Part shown: one piece after another, positions 36,387 to 44,258 of the stretch
How the letters are laid out: each line of letters begins with the position of its first letter
How positions within the stretch are numbered: the first letter of the stretch is position 1
Source: Rhodococcoides kyotonense
Lineage (GTDB): Bacteria > Actinomycetota > Actinomycetes > Mycobacteriales > Mycobacteriaceae
Assembly: GCF_900188125.1 (NCBI RefSeq)
Contig: NZ_FZOW01000014.1
Location: forward strand, 1 to 64,000
Direction: 5' to 3'
Length of the DNA stretch: 64,000 bases
Position numbers and translations under genes: made by a program
Notes under the pieces: generated by a model
The model's database searches: none
Told to the model about the DNA's origin: nothing
What the model saw: only the letters and a program-made list of their open reading frames with translations

Positions 36387-37499
36387 CTACTCTTCGCCGC
36401 GCATCCGCCAGCGAATACCCGATTCCAGGAAGCCGTCGATGTCGCCGTCGAGCACGCTGGATGGGTTGTTGACCTCGTACTCGGTCCGCAGGTCCTTGAC
36501 CATCTGGTACGGGTGCAGCACGTAGGACCGCATCTGGTTGCCCCAGGAGCTTCCGCCGTCGCCCTTGAGCGCATCCATCTCGGCGCGCTCTTCCTTGCGC
36601 TTGACCTCGAGCAGTTTGGCCTGCAGCACGCGCATCGCCGACACCTTGTTCTGCAGCTGCGACTTCTCGTTCTGACACGTCACGACGATGCCCGTCGGGA
36701 TGTGAGTCAGGCGCACCGCGGAGTCGGTGGTGTTGACGGACTGTCCGCCTGGTCCGCTCGATCGATAGACATCCACGCGGATGTCACCTTCGGGGATCTC
36801 GATGTGGTCGGTCGTCTCGACGACGGGAAGCACCTCGACCTCGGCGAACGACGTCTGGCGACGGCCCTGATTGTCGAACGGGCTGATCCGGACGAGGCGG
36901 TGTGTGCCCTGCTCGACCGACAGCGTCCCGTACGTGTACGGCGCCTTGACAGCGAACGTCGCGCTCTTGATGCCGGCCTCTTCCGCGTAGGAGGTGTCGT
37001 AGACCTCGACGCTGTAGCCGTGCTTTTCCGCCCAACGGATGTACATGCGCATGAGCATCTCGGCCCAGTCGGCAGCGTCGATCCCGCCCGCCCCGGACCT
37101 GATGTTCACGAGTGCATCGCGCTGGTCGTACTCGCCGGACAGCAACGTACGCACCTCAGCCGCGGCGATGTCCTCGCGGAGCGACGCACGCTCGGTGTCG
37201 GCTTCCGCGATAGCAGCTGCCTGGGCGTCGCCCTCTTCGCCCTCGGCCAGCTCGTACAGAACCGGCATGTCTTCGAGCCGCTGCCGGAGTTCCTCGACGC
37301 GACGCAGTTCTGCCTGCGCGTGCGACAACTGACTGGTCACTTGCTGCGCATGTTCCTGGTCGTTCCAGAGGTCGGGCGAGGCGGCCTGGTGTTCGAGTTC
37401 GTCGATCCGTCGACGCAGCTCCTCGACATCGAGAACCGACTCGATCGTGGTCAGGGTGATGTCGAGTTCGTTCAGGTCTGCGGAAACGTCAGGATGCAC
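36387..37499 (-). CDS. prfB: Peptide chain release factor 2
   Basis: RF2 ends translation at UGA and UAA codons. The 370-residue protein has the codon-recognition tripeptide SPF ([11 protein letters not shown]) and the peptidyl-hydrolysis motif GGQ in [10 protein letters not shown]. The frame is continuous, so the programmed +1 frameshift known in E. coli prfB is absent. GTG 37499 starts [13 protein letters not shown]; the longer frame upstream reads into non-coding DNA. It begins the prfB-mscS-ftsE-ftsX-smpB block. Confidence 0.97.
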   Translation of the reverse strand: MHPDVSADLNELDITLTTIESVLDVEELRRRIDELEHQAASPDLWNDQEHAQQVTSQLSHAQAELRRVEELRQRLEDMPVLYELAEGEEGDAQAAAIAEADTERASLREDIAAAEVRTLLSGEYDQRDALVNIRSGAGGIDAADWAEMLMRMYIRWAEKHGYSVEVYDTSYAEEAGIKSATFAVKAPYTYGTLSVEQGTHRLVRISPFDNQGRRQTSFAEVEVLPVVETTDHIEIPEGDIRVDVYRSSGPGGQSVNTTDSAVRLTHIPTGIVVTCQNEKSQLQNKVSAMRVLQAKLLEVKRKEERAEMDALKGDGGSSWGNQMRSYVLHPYQMVKDLRTEYEVNNPSSVLDGDIDGFLESGIRWRMRGEE

Positions 37500-37749
37500 G
37501 AGATACAAGGTTACCGGCCTCGTAGTCGGCCTTCGTACCCGAGCGTCGACAGCCGACGCGACGAACGTCACATCGGAGGCCGTGAGCGTCGACCCATCCA
37601 AGGCGTGAGCAGGTTCGATGCACCGTGATGCCCTGGTCCGATGCCGGTTTGCCTGCTACTTTCACCTTCATCGACACATACGCATGCGGCCATGCCTCTC
37701 GGTCGTCGGTCATCCGCGACCCTCTCCTCGTCGCGCGTCGGCACGTCGA

Positions 37750-37839
37750 TTTCTGCAGGACCGACACCAGCCTGTGTCGCTGACGTCGGTTCACCCCAAC
37801 CATCGGGGTACTGACCAGCGCCCCGGTTTCCTGCAGAAA
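37750..37839 (+). promoter_or_regulatory. Structured leader before the carbonic anhydrase gene
   Basis: In the 360-bp divergent gap, TTTCTGCAGGA (37750-37760) and TCCTGCAGAAA (37829-37839) form a perfect 11-bp outer stem. Inside are two competing hairpins, ACCGAC/GTCGGT (37760-37765 with 37785-37790) and CGACAC/GTGTCG (37762-37767 with 37774-37779), and a third, ACCCC/GGGGT (37793-37797 with 37805-37809). The ribosome-binding site CGAGGAG follows 11 bases after the outer stem. This looks like a regulatory RNA leader of no class I recognise. Confidence 0.5.
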
Positions 37840-37858
37840 CTTCATTCGAGGAGCACAC

Positions 37859-38350
37859 ATGTCCGTCACCGACGAATACCTGAAGAACAACGAGGCGTAC
37901 GCGGCACAGTTCGACGGCCCGCTGCCCCTGCCCCCGTCGAAGCACGTCGCCGTCGTCGCCTGCATGGACGCTCGCCTCGACGTCTACCGCATTCTCGGCC
38001 TGAACGAGGGTGAGGCCCACGTCATCCGCAATGCCGGTGGCGTCGTCACCGACGACGAGATCCGTTCGCTCGCGATCAGCCAGCGCCTTCTCGGCACAAA
38101 AGAGATCATCCTCATCCACCACACGGATTGCGGAATGCTGACCTTCACCGACGACGACTTCAAGAACGGGATCCAGGACGAGATCGGCATCAAACCCAAC
38201 TGGGCAGCCGAAGCGTTTCCCGACCTCGACGCCGATGTCCGACAGTCCATCGCCCGCATCGAGCAGAGTCCCTTCGTCACCAAGCACGAATCACTCCGCG
38301 GATTCGTGTTCGACGTCGCCACCGGGAAATTGAACGAAGTCACCGCCTGA
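37859..38350 (+). CDS. Beta-class carbonic anhydrase
   Basis: The enzyme interconverts CO2 and bicarbonate. The 163-residue protein carries the zinc ligands Cys35, His88 and Cys91 (ACMDARLD, HHTDCGM) and the catalytic Asp37-x-Arg39 dyad. RNAGGVVTDDEIRSLAIS is the conserved central block. It belongs to the short type II beta-CA group common in actinobacteria. ATG 37859 has CGAGGAG upstream. A structured leader precedes it and hisN follows 57 bases downstream. Confidence 0.94.
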   Translation: MSVTDEYLKNNEAYAAQFDGPLPLPPSKHVAVVACMDARLDVYRILGLNEGEAHVIRNAGGVVTDDEIRSLAISQRLLGTKEIILIHHTDCGMLTFTDDDFKNGIQDEIGIKPNWAAEAFPDLDADVRQSIARIEQSPFVTKHESLRGFVFDVATGKLNEVTA

Positions 38351-38407
38351 TCGTTCGAGTGCCCAGGGTGACAGAGTCTGCGCCACCCTGGGCACTACTG
38401 TTGGTCC

Positions 38408-39211
38408 GTGACTTTCTACGCCGCTGACCTGCAGCTTGCCCTGTCCCTGGCCGACCAGGCCGACGAGATCACGCGCGATCGTTTCCTCGCACTCGATCTG
38501 AAGGTCGACGACAAGCCCGATCTCAGTCCGGTCAGCGATGCAGACCTCGCCGTCGAGCGCCACGTACGCGCCGTGCTGGCCGAGCAGCGCCACGGCGACG
38601 CCGTACTCGGTGAGGAGTTCGGCGGTGACGCGGTGTTCTCCGGCCGTCAGTGGGTGGTCGATCCCATCGACGGCACGAAGAACTTCGTGCGCGGCGTTCC
38701 GATCTGGGCAACCCTGATCGCACTGCTTCAGGACGGCGTCCCTGTCGTGGGCGTCGTCAGCGCTCCCGCATTGAACCGTCGGTGGTGGGCTTCCGAGTCG
38801 GCGGGCGCCTGGACGTCGTACGACGGCGGAGACGCTCGCGCGATCTCGGTGTCCTCTGTTCGCGAACTGTCTTCGGCGAGTTTGAGTTTCGCGAGCCTCA
38901 GCGGCTGGAAGGAGCGAGGCATCCGCGACGAGTTCGTCTCGCTGACCGATTCCGTGTGGCGCGTGCGCGGCTACGGAGACTTCTTCTCCTACTGCCTTCT
39001 CGCAGAAGGAACGCTCGATATCGCGACCGAACCCGAGGTGTCGCTGTGGGATCTTGCACCGCTCGACATTCTGGTCCGCGAAGCGGGTGGCCGCTTCACA
39101 GCGCTGGACGGCACGGCCGGGCCGCACGGCGGTAACGCGATCGCGACGAACGGTCTCTTGCACGACGAAACGGTCAGGCGCCTGCGGCGCCATGTGCACG
39201 AAAATACATAG
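38408..39211 (+). CDS. hisN: Histidinol-phosphatase, inositol monophosphatase type
   Basis: The 267-residue protein is an inositol-monophosphatase-fold enzyme with the metal-binding motifs [21 protein letters not shown] and [21 protein letters not shown]. The last motif and overall length fit the actinobacterial HisN (Rv3137-like), which dephosphorylates histidinol phosphate. A role in inositol phosphate turnover cannot be excluded. Start is GTG 38408. The stop codon is inside a large inverted repeat. It precedes the FadE24/23 pair, as in M. tuberculosis. Confidence 0.88.
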   Translation: MTFYAADLQLALSLADQADEITRDRFLALDLKVDDKPDLSPVSDADLAVERHVRAVLAEQRHGDAVLGEEFGGDAVFSGRQWVVDPIDGTKNFVRGVPIWATLIALLQDGVPVVGVVSAPALNRRWWASESAGAWTSYDGGDARAISVSSVRELSSASLSFASLSGWKERGIRDEFVSLTDSVWRVRGYGDFFSYCLLAEGTLDIATEPEVSLWDLAPLDILVREAGGRFTALDGTAGPHGGNAIATNGLLHDETVRRLRRHVHENT

Positions 39212-39236
39212 CGGGCTATGTATTTTCGTGCACATG
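39191..39236. repeat. Perfect 22-bp inverted repeat at the end of hisN
   Basis: Bases 39191-39212 (CATGTGCACGAAAAT...) and 39215-39236 are exact reverse complements separated by GG. The hisN stop codon TAG (39209-39211) lies in the first arm. The hairpin sits between hisN and the convergent DUF1304 gene and may stop both transcripts, although there is no T tail beyond the stem. Confidence 0.85.
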
Positions 39237-39246
39237 CGCGAAGCGC

Positions 39247-39615
39247 CTAGGAGACCGTGGCAACCACGAGCGCGATCAGGGGCGTCACGCCTTGCGTGAT
39301 CGCAGCCCGAAAGTATTTGGCGCCTCCCGTCGCGAGTACGACAGCCGCACCGACGATGCTGAGGCACGCGAAGACGACGACGGCGTGGCCTGCGGATCCT
39401 CCGATGATCAGTCCGGCGATGATCCCCACTGCCAGGAAGAGGTTGTAGAAGCCCTGGTTGAATGCCATCGGCCGCACAGTGTCGGCATCGGCCTGAGTGG
39501 CGACTCCGAAACGCTTCCACACTGCGGGCCTGGTCCACACGACGCTCTCCATCACGAAGATGACGACGTGAAGCGCGGCCGCGATGGCGGCGAAGATCTG
39601 AGCGAGTATCGGCAC
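39247..39615 (-). CDS. DUF1304 membrane protein
   Basis: The protein (122 residues from GTG 39615) has four hydrophobic helices and the family blocks MESVVWTRPAVWKRFG and NQGFYNLFLAVG. DUF1304 has no established function. A TTG at 39639 would add eight residues. It is divergent from the acyl-CoA dehydrogenase pair, and both might be under the two palindromes at 39665-39701. Confidence 0.82.
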   Translation of the reverse strand: MPILAQIFAAIAAALHVVIFVMESVVWTRPAVWKRFGVATQADADTVRPMAFNQGFYNLFLAVGIIAGLIIGGSAGHAVVVFACLSIVGAAVVLATGGAKYFRAAITQGVTPLIALVVATVS

Positions 39616-39664
39616 GTGATGGATGCTGCCACACGGCAAGTGACGTGGGCGGATTCCGTCTTTC

Positions 39665-39701
39665 TTACTCGAGAGTAGACAGCTATCTTACTCGGGAGTA
39701 A
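39665..39701. promoter_or_regulatory. Two palindromic operators before the acyl-CoA dehydrogenases
   Basis: TTACTCGAGAGTAG (39665-39678) and TTACTCGGGAGTAA (39688-39701) are 14-bp inverted repeats with centres 23 bp apart. The pattern TTACTC-NN-GAGTAA is of the kind bound by TetR-family regulators of fatty-acid genes. They lie 45-81 bp before the fadE24 ATG and about 50 bp before DUF1304. No regulator gene is adjacent. Confidence 0.65.
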
Positions 39702-39745
39702 GGTTGGCGGAGTCCGAGCCCGACACCGAGAAACAGCTGGTGATC

Positions 39746-41146
39746 ATGAGCAAGCAAGACAGTGTGATCGAGACGAAGCGCAAGGCGCCTCGCGACACAT
39801 CCGCAATCGGCCTCAATCCGATCAAGCGGGATGCCATCGGCACCGCCATGCGCGTGCTCACGGCCATCACCGGATCGGAGTTGGCCGAGAAGTACAAGAT
39901 CCGGCAGAGCATCGACCGGGTCACCTACGAAGGCACCAAATCGGGATTCAAGACCCTCGGTGCCGCAACGCGCACGTTCGCGAAGGTGACCGGCGGCGAG
40001 AAGCCCAAGCGCCTCGACGACGCAGCGGTCAAGAATCTCGACTACTTCGACCTGACGCCCGACGACGAGCAGCGCATGATCGTCGAGACCGTCGAGGAAT
40101 TCGCCGACGAGATTCTGCGGCCTGCAGCGCACGACGCCGACGCATCCGCGTCGTCCCCGGAAGATCTCGTCCGCCGCAGCGCGGAACTGGGCATCACGCT
40201 CATCAACGTCCCGGAAGAGCTCGACGGCGCCGCCACCGAGCGTGGCGCGGTCACCAACGCGCTCGTCGCCGAAGCTCTCGCCCACGGAGACATGGGACTC
40301 GCGTTGCCGATCCTCGCACCGAGTGGTGTCGCAATCGCACTGACGCAGTGGGGAACCGACGCGCAGCAGCAGACCTACCTACCTGCGTTCGTGGGCGAGA
40401 AGGTACCGAATGCGGCGGTCGTCGTGAACGAGCCCCGCGCGTTGTTCGATCCGTTCGCGTTGCAGACCAAGGCAGTTCGCTCCCCCAGCGGGTACAAGCT
40501 GAACGGCGTCAAGAGCGTCGTACCCGCCGCGGGCAGTTCCGAACTGTTCGTCGTCGCGGCGGAGCTGGACGGGCGCCCGTCGTTCTTCATCGTCGAATCG
40601 GACACCAAAGGCCTTGTCGTCGAAGCGGATCCGAGTATGGGCCTCCGCGCTGCCGGCCTCGGCAGACTGCACTTGACGGACGTCGCCGTCCCCGAATCCG
40701 CGCTTCTCGGTGACGGTGACGCCGACCAGCGAGCCCTCGACTACGCCGATGCGATCAGCCTGGCTCGATTGGGATGGTCGGCACTCGCCGTCGGCACCGG
40801 CAAAGCCGTCCTCGACTACGTGATCCCCTACGTCAACGAGCGCGTGGCGTTCGGCGAGCCGGTCAGCAACCGTCAAGCCGTCGCGTTCATGGTCGCGAAC
40901 ATCGCGATCGAGGTCGACGGCCTCCGATTGGTGACGCTGCGTGGAGCCTCCCGCGCCGAGCAGGGTAAGTCGTTCGCACGCGAAGCCGCACTCGCACGAC
41001 GCCTCGCATCCGAGAAGGGCATGCAGATCGGCTCCGACGGGGTGCAACTACTCGGCGGGCACGGGTTCACCAAGGAACATCCGGTGGAACGCTGGTACCG
41101 CGATCTGCGCGCCGTCGGCGTCGCCGAAGGCATCGTTCTCATCTGA
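39746..41146 (+). CDS. fadE24: Acyl-CoA dehydrogenase, FadE24-like
   Basis: The 466-residue protein is an acyl-CoA dehydrogenase with an extra N-terminal region of about 100 residues and a short C-terminus ending VGVAEGIVLI. Core blocks are ALAHGDMGLALPILAPSGVA, VVPAAGSSELFVVAAE and VQLLGGHGFTKEHPVERWYRD. It oxidises acyl-CoA to enoyl-CoA in beta-oxidation of an unknown chain or ring. A TTG at 39704 would overlap the operator region, so ATG 39746 is preferred. The partner gene fadE23 follows after 39 bases, as Rv3139-Rv3140; adjacent FadE genes often make alpha2beta2 enzymes. Confidence 0.88.
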   Translation: MSKQDSVIETKRKAPRDTSAIGLNPIKRDAIGTAMRVLTAITGSELAEKYKIRQSIDRVTYEGTKSGFKTLGAATRTFAKVTGGEKPKRLDDAAVKNLDYFDLTPDDEQRMIVETVEEFADEILRPAAHDADASASSPEDLVRRSAELGITLINVPEELDGAATERGAVTNALVAEALAHGDMGLALPILAPSGVAIALTQWGTDAQQQTYLPAFVGEKVPNAAVVVNEPRALFDPFALQTKAVRSPSGYKLNGVKSVVPAAGSSELFVVAAELDGRPSFFIVESDTKGLVVEADPSMGLRAAGLGRLHLTDVAVPESALLGDGDADQRALDYADAISLARLGWSALAVGTGKAVLDYVIPYVNERVAFGEPVSNRQAVAFMVANIAIEVDGLRLVTLRGASRAEQGKSFAREAALARRLASEKGMQIGSDGVQLLGGHGFTKEHPVERWYRDLRAVGVAEGIVLI

Positions 41147-41185
41147 TTCGCCCATCACCTCGAGACAGAGAACCAAGGACACACG

Positions 41186-42409
41186 ATGATCAATCTCGAA
41201 CTCCCCAAGAAGCTTCGGGCACAGGCGAATCAGGCGCATCAGGTCGCAGCCGAGATCTTCCGGCCCATCTCCCGCAAGTACGACCTCGCCGAGCATGCGT
41301 ACCCGGTCGAACTCGACACCATGGCCTCGATGGTCGAGGGAATGTCCGACGCGGGCAACGACATCGGCGGTGCAGCGGGCGGCCGCGAGAAGGACAGCGA
41401 GTCCGCACCGAAGCCGAGCAAGACAGCGAACGCCAACGGCGGCAACATGTCCGCGCTCGTCAACGTCATCGAGACGTGCTGGGGCGACGTCGGACTGACC
41501 TTGTCGATCCCGTATCAGGGCCTCGGTAATTCCGCGATCGCAGCAGTCTCGACCGACGAGCAGCTCGAGCGATTCGGCAAGGTGTGGGCCTCGATGGCGA
41601 TCACCGAATCCAGCTTCGGTTCGGACTCCGCCGCCGTCACGGCCACCGCTGTTCTCGACGGCGACGAATGGGTGCTCAACGGCGAGAAGATCTTCGTCAC
41701 GGCCGGCGAGCGGTCCACCCACATCGTCGTGTGGGCGAGCGTGGACCGCTCGAAGGGTCGCGCGGCGATCAAGTCGTTCGTCGTTCCTCGCGATGCTCCT
41801 GGACTGTCCGTCGCACGTCTGGAGCACAAGCTCGGGATCAAGGCGTCGGACACGGCAGTGCTGCTGCTGGAGGACTGCCGCATCCCCAAGGACAACCTGC
41901 TCGGTTCCGCCGAGGTCAACACCGAGAAGGGGTTCGCGGGCGTCATGCAGACGTTCGACAACACCCGTCCACTCGTCGCGGGCATGGCGATCGGTGTCGC
42001 ACGTGCTGCCCTCGAAGAACTGCGGTCGATTCTCGACGAAGCAGGTGTCGAGATCTCGTACACGAAGCCTGCGTACAACCAGCACGCTGCCGCTGCGGAG
42101 TTCCTCCGCCTCGAAGCCGATTGGGAGGCGTCGCATCTGCTTGCCCTGCGGGCCGCATGGATGGCCGACAACAAGGAGCCCAACTCGTTGCAGGCGTCGA
42201 TGGCCAAGGCGAAGGCCGGGCGTTCGGCCACCGATATCACCCTGAAGGCCGTCGAACTCGCCGGAAGCTACGGCTACTCCGAACGACTGCTCCTCGAGAA
42301 GTGGAGTCGTGACTCCAAGATTCTCGACATCTTCGAGGGCACTCAGCAGATCCAGCAGCTCATCGTCGCACGTCGTATACTCGGAAAGACGTCCGCCGAA
42401 CTGAAGTGA
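41186..42409 (+). CDS. fadE23: Acyl-CoA dehydrogenase, FadE23-like
   Basis: The 407-residue enzyme carries the FAD/substrate block MAITESSFGSDSAAVTATAV, VLNGEKIFVTAG and the catalytic glutamate in LDIFEGTQQIQQLIVARRIL. With FadE24 it probably forms one heteromeric dehydrogenase, since the glutamate is plainly conserved only here. Length agrees with FadE23 (Rv3140, about 400 residues, from memory). It is followed by a perfect terminator 11 bases after the stop. Confidence 0.92.
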   Translation: MINLELPKKLRAQANQAHQVAAEIFRPISRKYDLAEHAYPVELDTMASMVEGMSDAGNDIGGAAGGREKDSESAPKPSKTANANGGNMSALVNVIETCWGDVGLTLSIPYQGLGNSAIAAVSTDEQLERFGKVWASMAITESSFGSDSAAVTATAVLDGDEWVLNGEKIFVTAGERSTHIVVWASVDRSKGRAAIKSFVVPRDAPGLSVARLEHKLGIKASDTAVLLLEDCRIPKDNLLGSAEVNTEKGFAGVMQTFDNTRPLVAGMAIGVARAALEELRSILDEAGVEISYTKPAYNQHAAAAEFLRLEADWEASHLLALRAAWMADNKEPNSLQASMAKAKAGRSATDITLKAVELAGSYGYSERLLLEKWSRDSKILDIFEGTQQIQQLIVARRILGKTSAELK

Positions 42410-42420
42410 TCGCACCGATC

Positions 42421-42460
42421 GAGAAAAAGCCCGCAGCACGAGCGCTGCGGGCTTTTTCTC
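42421..42460. terminator. Terminator after fadE23
   Basis: A perfect 17-bp stem (42421-42437 with 42444-42460) of GAGAAAAAGCCCGCAGC and its complement, with a six-base loop and TTTTT in the 3' arm. It is symmetric and could act in both directions. Confidence 0.9.
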
Positions 42461-42488
42461 GTTCCTCCGAAAGTTTTTTCGGTGGCCG

Positions 42489-42529
42489 TGTCGAAAGCGC
42501 GTCACTCCGTTCGTCTTACATCATGTAAG
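42489..42529 (+). promoter_or_regulatory. ECF42-type promoter with overlapping palindrome
   Basis: TGTCGA (42489-42494) and CGTC (42512-42515) are separated by 17 bases, which is the -35/-10 pattern reported for ECF42 sigma factors (TGTCGA, CGA/TC). It precedes the DGPF gene and then the ECF42 gene itself, so autoregulation is likely. A perfect 15-bp palindrome CTTACATCATGTAAG (42515-42529) covers the probable start point and may bind a repressor. Confidence 0.7.
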
Positions 42530-42556
42530 CGGAGAGACACTCGACAGGAGACCACC

Positions 42557-42892
42557 ATGAAGTACATGTTGCTGATCAACGCACCCAGTGCCGACTTCGA
42601 CAACGGCTGCACGCCCGAGGACTGGATCCAATTCGGCAAGGAGATGCAGGACGCCGGTGTCTTCGTGACGGGCTACTCCCTCGCCGATCTGACCAGCGCC
42701 ACGTCCGTGCAGGTGAACGACGGCGGGCAACGCAGCATCACCGACGGCCCGTTCGCCGAGACTCGTGAGGTACTCGGTGGCTTCGAGGTCATCGACGTCC
42801 CCGACCTCGACGCGGCACTCGAGTGGGCGGCGCGCTGCCCGGGTTCTCGGGGCGGCGGTTCGGTGGTCGTCCGGCCGATCGCAGAATTCTGA
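42557..42892 (+). CDS. DGPF/YCII-related protein
   Basis: The 111-residue protein has the YCII fold with the motif ITDGPFAETREVLGGFEVID. Genes of this type are the usual partners of ECF42 sigma factors and are their main targets; the biochemical role is unknown. ATG 42557 has AGGAG 8 bases upstream. The upstream promoter matches ECF42 recognition. The sigma factor gene starts 12 bases after its stop. Confidence 0.88.
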   Translation: MKYMLLINAPSADFDNGCTPEDWIQFGKEMQDAGVFVTGYSLADLTSATSVQVNDGGQRSITDGPFAETREVLGGFEVIDVPDLDAALEWAARCPGSRGGGSVVVRPIAEF

Positions 42893-42904
42893 GGTAGTCA
42901 GGCA

Positions 42905-44155
42905 ATGAGCGTCGGTATGTCGCTGGAGTCGGTGTTCCGCGAGGAGCACGGGCGGCTGCTGGCCACGCTCGTTCGTCGCTACGGTGATCTGCAGCTCGCC
43001 GAGGACGTCGCCTCGGAGGCGATCGAGTCGGCGCTGACGCATTGGCCGGTCGACGGAGTTCCATCGAAGCCCGGCGCGTGGCTGCTGACCGCAGCCAGGC
43101 GTCGGGCCGTCGACAGGCTTCGGCGCGACTCGGCATATGCATCCAAGATCGCTCTGCTGCAAGTGGATCGCGACCGGGCCGACCACGCGCCTGCCGCCGA
43201 CGCGTCGGACCAGGAGTTTCCCGACGAGCGGTTGCAGTTGTTCTTCACGTGCGCACATCCAGCGCTCGGTCCCGACGATCGGGTGGCGCTCACGCTGCGA
43301 TGTCTCGCTCACTTCACGACGCAGGAAGTGGCACGGGCGTTCTTGATCCCTTCCTCCACTGCCGGTCAACGAATATCGCGGGCGAAGAAGAAGATTCGCG
43401 ACGCCCGCATCCCGTTTCGGGTTCCGAGTGACGGCGAGCTCGCGCATCGCCTGCCGGGCGTGCTTCAGGTCGTGTACTCGATCTTCACCGAAGGCTACGC
43501 AGCATCGTCGGGCGAGGATTTGATCCGCACGGATCTCGCCGACGAAGCACTTCGCCTCGGCCGGATCCTCCACACCCTCATGCCTGCTCAGCGTGAGGCG
43601 ACCGGTTTGCTTGCCTTGATGCTGCTGACCCATGCACGACGCGCCGCACGAACCGGCCCCGACGGAGAGATCCAGCTGCTCGAGGAACAGGATCGCAGAC
43701 TCTGGGACCGGGAGATGATCGCCGAGGGCAGTGCCCTCGTCGTCGAGGCCCTGACCGGAGGCGCTCCTGGGCCGTACTCGGTGCAGGCAGCGATCGCATC
43801 GTTGCACGACGAGTCGTCGGACGCCTCGACTGTGGATTGGCCACAGATCGCCCAGCTGTACGACGTGCTCCTGGCTCTCGACCCGTCACCCGTCGTCGCG
43901 CTCAACCGTGCGGTGGCCATCGGGATGAGGGACGGCCCCGACGTCGGGCTGACACTGCTCGACGGGTTGGCCGACGACCCACGCATGACGTCGTACTACC
44001 CTTTCGCCGCAGCTCGCGGTGACCTACTTCTGAGGTCGCAGCGGTACGGCGAGGCAGCGCAGCAGTTCTCCGAGGCATACGCACTCGCGGGCTCCGATCC
44101 GGAGCGACAGCTGATGCGACGACGGCGGGCCGACGCCGAGAATTGTGACCGGTGA
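42905..44155 (+). CDS. ECF42-group RNA polymerase sigma factor
   Basis: The 416-residue protein joins an ECF sigma factor (sigma-2 around SLESVFREEHGRLLATLVRR to RRRAVDRLRRDS; sigma-4 around ALTLRCLAHFTTQEVARAFL and STAGQRISRAKKKIRDA) to a long helical C-terminal extension with a TPR-like end (YPFAAARGDLLLRSQRYGEA). That extension, of over 200 residues, is the hallmark of ECF42 and replaces an anti-sigma factor in control. No anti-sigma gene is adjacent. It is cotranscribed with the DGPF gene behind a matching promoter. Confidence 0.93.
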   Translation: MSVGMSLESVFREEHGRLLATLVRRYGDLQLAEDVASEAIESALTHWPVDGVPSKPGAWLLTAARRRAVDRLRRDSAYASKIALLQVDRDRADHAPAADASDQEFPDERLQLFFTCAHPALGPDDRVALTLRCLAHFTTQEVARAFLIPSSTAGQRISRAKKKIRDARIPFRVPSDGELAHRLPGVLQVVYSIFTEGYAASSGEDLIRTDLADEALRLGRILHTLMPAQREATGLLALMLLTHARRAARTGPDGEIQLLEEQDRRLWDREMIAEGSALVVEALTGGAPGPYSVQAAIASLHDESSDASTVDWPQIAQLYDVLLALDPSPVVALNRAVAIGMRDGPDVGLTLLDGLADDPRMTSYYPFAAARGDLLLRSQRYGEAAQQFSEAYALAGSDPERQLMRRRRADAENCDR

Positions 44156-44258
44156 ATCCGGATCGGGCTTTTCGCTCCCGAGCGTTGTGCTTGTTCACTA
44201 CCATCGTTTCTCGCACGACGCTGTTGGATCACCGAACCGTTCTCGGGGGGAGACGAAC

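Noticed and set aside
36387..37499. Programmed frameshift in prfB
   Set aside because: The frame is open throughout from GTG 37499 with no early in-frame TGA or slippery site.
35304..37628. 774-codon open frame antisense to mscS and prfB
   Set aside because: It spans two clearly coding genes on the other strand and an intergenic junction, with Asp/His/Arg-rich composition and no recognisable motif.
42497..42529. Terminator hairpin at the CTTACATCATGTAAG palindrome
   Set aside because: It has no T tail, overlaps a good ECF42 promoter and lies after an already perfect terminator, so an operator is more likely.
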